A stretch of 64,000 bases of DNA, from NCBI GenBank assembly GCA_017431725.1, contig JAFRKN010000017.1:1-64000 (forward strand). Direction: 5' to 3'. The notes below the pieces were generated by a model. The model was given only the letters and a program-made list of their open reading frames with translations. It did no database searches and was not told the origin of the DNA. This stretch comes from Candidatus Saccharimonadota bacterium (GTDB lineage Bacteria; Patescibacteriota; Saccharimonadia; Saccharimonadales; Saccharimonadaceae). Both the position numbers and the translations under genes were made by a program. Positions 60,419 through 64,000 of the stretch are shown here, piece after piece (positions within the stretch are counted from its first letter, which is position 1; each line of letters opens with the position of its first letter).

Positions 60419-61039
60419 TTACTCCTTTCCCTCCACACTTATAATGCCTTTCTTCGGACCAGGAACTGCACCCTTAAGACCAATAATGTTGTTCTTAACA
60501 TCGATATAGGAAACCACCAAGTTCTTTACTGTAACTTGATCATGTCCCATCCGGCCTGGCATTTTCTTACCCTTAAAAACTTTTTGTGGATACATCGAAC
60601 CGATTGAACCGACTCGACGAATATTTCCTTTGAAACCATGCGTGTTGCGTGATTCGTTGAAATTATAACGTTTCACCGTCCCCGCATAACCTTTACCTTT
60701 TGAAATTCCAGTAACTGTGACTTTATCGCCCAGTTTAAAACTTTCGACCGTAATTTGGTCGCCCAGTTTTAATCCTTCCGGAATTTCTTCCACCCGAAAT
60801 TCTTTGAGGACCTTAGGATTAATATTTTCACCAGCCTTCTTAAGATGACCAGTAACCGACTTGCTCAGATTCTTACCCTGACCATAACCCACCTGCACAG
60901 CGTTATAACCATCAGTTTCGACGGTTTTAATCTGAGTCACTGTGGCTGGGCCGGCTTGCAGAATTGTAACTGGGGTCACAATACCATCATCGCCGATGAT
61001 CTGGGTCATACCAATTTTGGTGCCGAGAATGACTTGCAT
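60419..61039 (-). CDS. rplC: Ribosomal protein L3
   Basis: 206 residues. MQVILGTKIGMTQII at the start and the loop FNESRNTHGFKGNIRRVGSIGSMYPQKVFKGKKMPGRMG that reaches the peptidyl transferase centre are present. It is the first gene of the operon: rpsJ (S10), its usual predecessor, is absent. AAAGGAAC stands before the ATG behind a long structured leader. Confidence 0.97.
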   Translation of the reverse strand: MQVILGTKIGMTQIIGDDGIVTPVTILQAGPATVTQIKTVETDGYNAVQVGYGQGKNLSKSVTGHLKKAGENINPKVLKEFRVEEIPEGLKLGDQITVESFKLGDKVTVTGISKGKGYAGTVKRYNFNESRNTHGFKGNIRRVGSIGSMYPQKVFKGKKMPGRMGHDQVTVKNLVVSYIDVKNNIIGLKGAVPGPKKGIISVEGKE

Positions 61040-61118
61040 CCTGTTCCTTTCTTTTTCTTTAAGTTTTATCTCTGTACATCAGATAAAACATTTTTGATAT
61101 TTTAAAACATTATTAAAA

Positions 61119-61176
61119 CTAGACTTTTAGGTCGGTTTCCGCTCATAAAAACTCACGGACCTCTCCTTATGTCTAG
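61119..61176 (-). promoter_or_regulatory. Structured leader hairpin of the rplC operon
   Basis: On the minus strand the outer stem CTAGAC/GTCTAG closes an asymmetric internal loop (ATAAGGAG opposite AAAA), then a stem AGGTC/GACCT and a large apical loop that contains GTGAG, a T run and GCGGAAACC. The hairpin lies between the promoter (61188-61216) and rplC, within a leader of about 140 nt. It looks like a ribosomal-protein autoregulatory leader. No match to a known class is claimed. Confidence 0.65.
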
Positions 61177-61187
61177 ATAACAAACCT

Positions 61188-61216
61188 ATTTTATCACATC
61201 CTTTCTCTTTTCGCAA
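61188..61216 (-). promoter_or_regulatory. Promoter of the rplC-rpsH ribosomal operon
   Basis: -35 TTGCGA (61211-61216), 17 nt, -10 TAAAAT (61188-61193, in TGTGATAAAAT). The hairpin leader starts about 10 nt downstream. Confidence 0.7.
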
Positions 61217-61230
61217 GAGGTTTTTTAAAT

Positions 61231-61257
61231 AAAAATGCGCCCGATAGTTCGGGCGCT
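61231..61257 (-). terminator. Terminator of the 47-aa gene
   Basis: The stem GCGCCCGA/TCGGGCGC is followed on the minus strand by ATTTTTATTT, 4-5 nt after the small gene's stop. Confidence 0.88.
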
Positions 61258-61261
61258 TACT

Positions 61262-61405
61262 TCAAGTTTCGGACTGGTACCTGCTATCATTATCTATTTC
61301 AGTAGTAAATCCAATCTGTAGTTCGGACAACGCCTTAATCTCAATTTTTACGTACTTATCTCCGAGCTTAATGACGATCCATTCTTTTTTCTTTTGTTCA
61401 GTCAC
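61262..61405 (-). CDS. Small 47-residue protein in its own transcription unit
   Basis: GTG start with AAAGGAGGG 5 nt upstream, behind a consensus promoter and followed by a strong terminator. The protein begins MTEQKKKEWIVIKLGDKYVK and ends RYQSET; it is hydrophilic with an alternating beta-like pattern (WIVIKLGDKYVKIEIKAL) and no membrane segment. The family is not recognised. The leader holds two small hairpins (ATTGAGA/TCTCAAT and TTTGCC/GGCAAA) that could regulate it. Confidence 0.75.
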   Translation of the reverse strand: MTEQKKKEWIVIKLGDKYVKIEIKALSELQIGFTTEIDNDSRYQSET

Positions 61406-61469
61406 TTTAATCCCTCCTTTGCGTTTGCCCGCCGGCAAAATTCTATTGAGAAGGTCTCAATCTCTTTTA

Positions 61470-61498
61470 ATTATATCACACTTCGTCAAAAAAGTCAA
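61470..61498 (-). promoter_or_regulatory. Consensus promoter of the 47-aa gene
   Basis: -35 TTGACT (61493-61498), exactly 17 nt, -10 TATAAT (61470-61475, in TGTGATATAAT). Confidence 0.85.
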
Positions 61499-61519
61499 TA
61501 ACCTTAAGCTTTTTAAACC

Positions 61520-62245
61520 CTAAAAATTTCCTGATTGATCCACGTATTTTATTTTGTAATTATCTGGATCATAACCTAATTCTCGCACTTTCTTCTTGGC
61601 ATTTTCTAAATTCCCTCCACTGTAATCCACCACCGTTAATATCAATTCATTATTTTCGCCAAAATATCCCCGCACTTCATAACGTATTGCTTTCCTACTA
61701 TAATAATCAAAATAATCCACTACAATTGGTAGTTTTTCATAAATTGGATTTTTTTCCATATTTTCTAAATCTTGAGAATTATTATACATCGCGATGCATT
61801 TAGCCTCTGAATATTTCATTAGTCTCTTGCTCGGGCAAGAAATCAAAACTGCATCTGGCACTATCATCTTATCCGACCAACTCATCATCACTTCATAAGT
61901 TTGTTTATATTCATCAATATCTACTAAAAAAGTTGCCGTTGTAGTGTCATCACTTTGATCTTCGGAATAAGTCCCTTCACGAGCATTCGCTTCTATCAAA
62001 ACATCGCTAGGCGCTCCAAAGTTATTTTCCAAAAGACGCCTCAGTTGTATTTCTAAATTATCTCTCATATTCTCAGGTAGCGCAGTCGGGTAATTTTTTA
62101 CTTCTACAATTTCCAACTTACGTAAATGATTCTGATATAAAATTACAATCACCGAGATTACAATTATAACCCCCAAAAAACCTAATATCCCCAAAACAAT
62201 TTTCTTATTTTTTAAAAAAGTATTATTCAAAAAGCTACCCTCCAT
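61520..62245 (-). CDS. Single-pass membrane protein of unknown function (241 aa)
   Basis: A membrane helix (about 15-36) followed by an extracellular alpha/beta domain with two Cys (ISCPSKRLM, EAKCIAMY) that may pair. The ATG directly follows the stop of the hydrolase gene, so the two are co-translated. No family is recognised; a partner for the hydrolase is possible from position only. Confidence 0.82.
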   Translation of the reverse strand: MEGSFLNNTFLKNKKIVLGILGFLGVIIVISVIVILYQNHLRKLEIVEVKNYPTALPENMRDNLEIQLRRLLENNFGAPSDVLIEANAREGTYSEDQSDDTTTATFLVDIDEYKQTYEVMMSWSDKMIVPDAVLISCPSKRLMKYSEAKCIAMYNNSQDLENMEKNPIYEKLPIVVDYFDYYSRKAIRYEVRGYFGENNELILTVVDYSGGNLENAKKKVRELGYDPDNYKIKYVDQSGNF

Positions 62246-63568
62246 TTAGATCCCTTTCAAAACGTTATCCGTGTAAGCGTAGGTTGGCCCAAACTTACTC
62301 GGACTATTAGTATATTCTGACAAGCTATAAACATGTGCACCAGGTCTATACCACCGCCCACCATTACTTTCACCACAACTTGCTTCCCCAATAATAATTT
62401 GATCTTTTTCTTTATCTATTCCTAAAACAATCCCAGTATGATTGCACCATCCATCACTGCACCCACTAAAAGACCCCATACTCATAATTGCATAAACTTT
62501 TGGAACTTTTTCACCCCTCATTAATTCCGAATGATCCCTTAAATTCCATTCTACTGCCATTGAACCTTGATACAAAGTTACCCCAGATGGACCCAAAGTA
62601 GTATATCTATTCAAAAACCATTGTGTAAATGCTGAACAATTATTTAACGTCCCATCAGGGCACCCCGCATCTTGAATTGTAGCGCCGTCAAAGGTCAAAT
62701 TACCTCGTGCGAATTTATCTGCTTCCACTGCGTAAGCTTCCATAAACGCCTGTGCCTGCTCTAAAGTCATACCACCCGAAACTAGTTCTCCAGAGCCCAT
62801 AACACCACTTCCCGCACAAATAGTCACTGCTGTTACAGATGCACTCCCGCTATCAACTTCCGCCCCCTGCTGATTTTTTTCCGCATTAGCATACCATTCT
62901 GGATGCTCCTTTGCCAATTCTTCTGATGACGGCCAACCCTTACTTTTTGCATACTCTTTTATTTCATCAATTAAAGCCCCCACATTAGCAATATAATTTG
63001 GATCAGTCGCATAGCCAGCCGCCTTAATCGCTCTCAAATAGGCATGAGGATCCGTCACTGTATCACCCGCAAAAACTCCGTGATTTCTATAAGTCTCAGT
63101 CGCCTGAATATTTTTATAATAACCCTCCCAACCCTCCGCCGGGGTACTATAAGAATAAGCTGCATCTGGATTACTATCAAAAGCTCCTATTCCGAAAAAA
63201 TTATTTCTCTGTATAGCAAAATCCGAAGTACCAGAAGCAGATTCCAGAATTCCTTGTGCCATTACAGTTTCCCAAGGAATACCATAGTTGATACTATTTA
63301 TCACCGCTGTGTCATGATAGGTTTCCAGAAATCGTACTTGGAGGGAACTCAAACCCCCATACGCCGAAACTTCCTCAACATAGGTAGATTGATAAGATTC
63401 AGCACAATTATCATCTGGATCATAAAAAAGAATATTGTTCTGCGAAAATTCATCAAGCTGAGTTGATGTTAAGGCAACCGCTTTTAAAGGTAAAAAAACC
63501 AACGAAAATAAAAGTAATCCACTAAAAAACAGAGCAACCCATCCGAATTTAAACTTATTCAGATTCAT
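62246..63568 (-). CDS. Secreted glucosaminidase + CHAP peptidoglycan hydrolase
   Basis: 440 residues. Signal peptide (about 8-33). A glucosaminidase (FlgJ/LytG-like) domain at about 65-215 contains ETVMAQGILESASGTS and FFGIGAF with a YSTPAEGWEGYY loop. A second domain at about 300-430 looks like CHAP: NNCSAFTQWFLNRY gives the Cys and WCNHTGIVLGID the His. The enzyme would cut both glycan and peptide bonds of peptidoglycan. The ATG at 63568 is chosen because TATAAT (63577-63582) ends 8 nt before it. The two-activity design fits remodelling of its own wall or that of a partner. Confidence 0.9.
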   Translation of the reverse strand: MNLNKFKFGWVALFFSGLLLFSLVFLPLKAVALTSTQLDEFSQNNILFYDPDDNCAESYQSTYVEEVSAYGGLSSLQVRFLETYHDTAVINSINYGIPWETVMAQGILESASGTSDFAIQRNNFFGIGAFDSNPDAAYSYSTPAEGWEGYYKNIQATETYRNHGVFAGDTVTDPHAYLRAIKAAGYATDPNYIANVGALIDEIKEYAKSKGWPSSEELAKEHPEWYANAEKNQQGAEVDSGSASVTAVTICAGSGVMGSGELVSGGMTLEQAQAFMEAYAVEADKFARGNLTFDGATIQDAGCPDGTLNNCSAFTQWFLNRYTTLGPSGVTLYQGSMAVEWNLRDHSELMRGEKVPKVYAIMSMGSFSGCSDGWCNHTGIVLGIDKEKDQIIIGEASCGESNGGRWYRPGAHVYSLSEYTNSPSKFGPTYAYTDNVLKGI

Positions 63569-63611
63569 CACTTTTAATTATACCTAAAGAATTCAAAATA
63601 GCAAGTTTTTT

Positions 63612-63638
63612 AAACCCCCGACCTAAAATCGGGGGTTC
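63612..63638 (-). terminator. Terminator after the 51-aa gene
   Basis: The stem AACCCCCGA/TCGGGGGTT is followed on the minus strand by TAAAAAAC. It resembles the terminator at 28727-28755 closely, though the T run is poor. Confidence 0.75.
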
Positions 63639-63654
63639 AATCAATTTTGGAGTT

Positions 63655-63810
63655 TTAGTTATCGCCGTCTCTATGCAGTAAAGATAAACCGAGCAACAGA
63701 ATTAACAAAAATCCGAAGATATATGCAATTCCTTCTGCTTCTCCAAAAGAGAGAAGCACAAAGAGCAGGGCTATTGCAACGATGGTTATTGCCTTAAATA
63801 TTCTTACCAT
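63655..63810 (-). CDS. Small 51-residue two-helix membrane protein
   Basis: ATG at 63810 with GGGCGGTGG upstream. Two hydrophobic helices (about 5-21 and 28-45) are separated by GEAEG; the C-terminus is HRDGDN. It starts 19 nt after the stop of the partial gene at 63830. The family is unknown; it is a typical small membrane protein too short for default gene calling. Confidence 0.7.
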   Translation of the reverse strand: MVRIFKAITIVAIALLFVLLSFGEAEGIAYIFGFLLILLLGLSLLHRDGDN

Positions 63811-63829
63811 CAATTATCCACCGCCCTCT

Positions 63830-64000
63830 CTATAAAAAGTTTTCGAAAGAAAAGTCTCTCGGTAAATAAAACCACTTCTGTTCGTTGATTTCACCGACTT
63901 CCATAATGTCTCTCAACAAATTTTTGGTAAAATAATCCGCCTCTTCCAAAAACAAATTATATTGACCGCCAGTAGCCGTCGAAAATACCATTCTACCATC
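63830..64000 (-). CDS. C-terminal end of a gene entering from the right edge
   Basis: The frame is open for 56 codons from the edge to TAG. The visible part reads DGRMVFSTATGGQYNLFLEE ... KWFYLPRDFSFENFL, hydrophilic with aromatic residues. A GTA/ATG start inside is possible but has no ribosome site, so the gene probably begins outside the window. The function is not recognisable. Confidence 0.6.
   Translation of the reverse strand, partial: DGRMVFSTATGGQYNLFLEEADYFTKNLLRDIMEVGEINEQKWFYLPRDFSFENFL

Overview
The window looks like a chromosome segment of a Patescibacteria/CPR bacterium, most likely Candidatus Saccharibacteria (TM7). The reasons are the AT-rich DNA, tightly packed genes with many 1-4 nt overlaps, the standard code (TGA ends lepB), a ribosomal gene cluster without L30 and L29 at their usual places, and cell-surface genes of Gram-positive style (LCP protein, CpsB/CpsD-type kinase and phosphatase, Cna-B adhesin with a PETG anchor, FtsEX with a CHAP hydrolase). 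The assignment is inferred from gene content; no 16S rRNA gene is present.

Layout. 1-3.6 kb: a large secreted FISUMP/B-repeat protein running off the left edge, then an HtrA protease with a polytopic membrane partner. 4.4-9 kb: signal peptidase I, RmuC, a cation diffusion facilitator, a short-chain dehydrogenase with rubrerythrin, and two tRNA-Thr genes. 8.7-15.2 kb: pheS-pheT-ftsE-ftsX-CHAP hydrolase on the minus strand. 15.3-30 kb: a 996-residue membrane protein, an aquaporin-like channel, metG, a DUF2207 protein, lactate dehydrogenase, exonuclease I, a second large secreted protein and an FKBP isomerase. 30.1-32.1 kb: rplF-rplR-rpsE-rplO. 32.1-49 kb: a polysaccharide island with phosphatase, tyrosine kinase, LCP ligase, UDP-sugar dehydrogenase, flippase, polymerase, glycosyltransferases, an ATP-grasp/PLP pair, an acetyltransferase, an initiating sugar transferase, an aminotransferase and a 4,6-dehydratase. 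It also holds a RelE/RelB-type module and a toxin remnant. 49.1-54.2 kb: a 1717-residue adhesin. 54.5-61 kb: rplC to rpsH. 61-64 kb: a ribosomal leader, small genes and a glucosaminidase/CHAP hydrolase.

How it fits together. The ribosomal S10/spc cluster is cut between rpsH and rplF by about 22 kb of surface genes, and the downstream half has its own promoter. The island encodes one coherent pathway: making an amino-sugar, loading it on undecaprenyl phosphate, extending, flipping and polymerising it, controlling chain length by tyrosine phosphorylation, and attaching it to the wall. The adhesin, secreted repeat proteins, signal peptidase, HtrA and FKBP fit an organism that invests in its surface and in contact with another cell.

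The most unusual structures are three very long hairpins at gene ends (5.1, 19.6 and 54.3 kb). Two share a nearly identical core of about 126-129 bp, yet each has its own perfectly or almost perfectly matched outer arms. Many genes carry TATAAT 7-9 nt before the start codon, which implies leaderless mRNAs.
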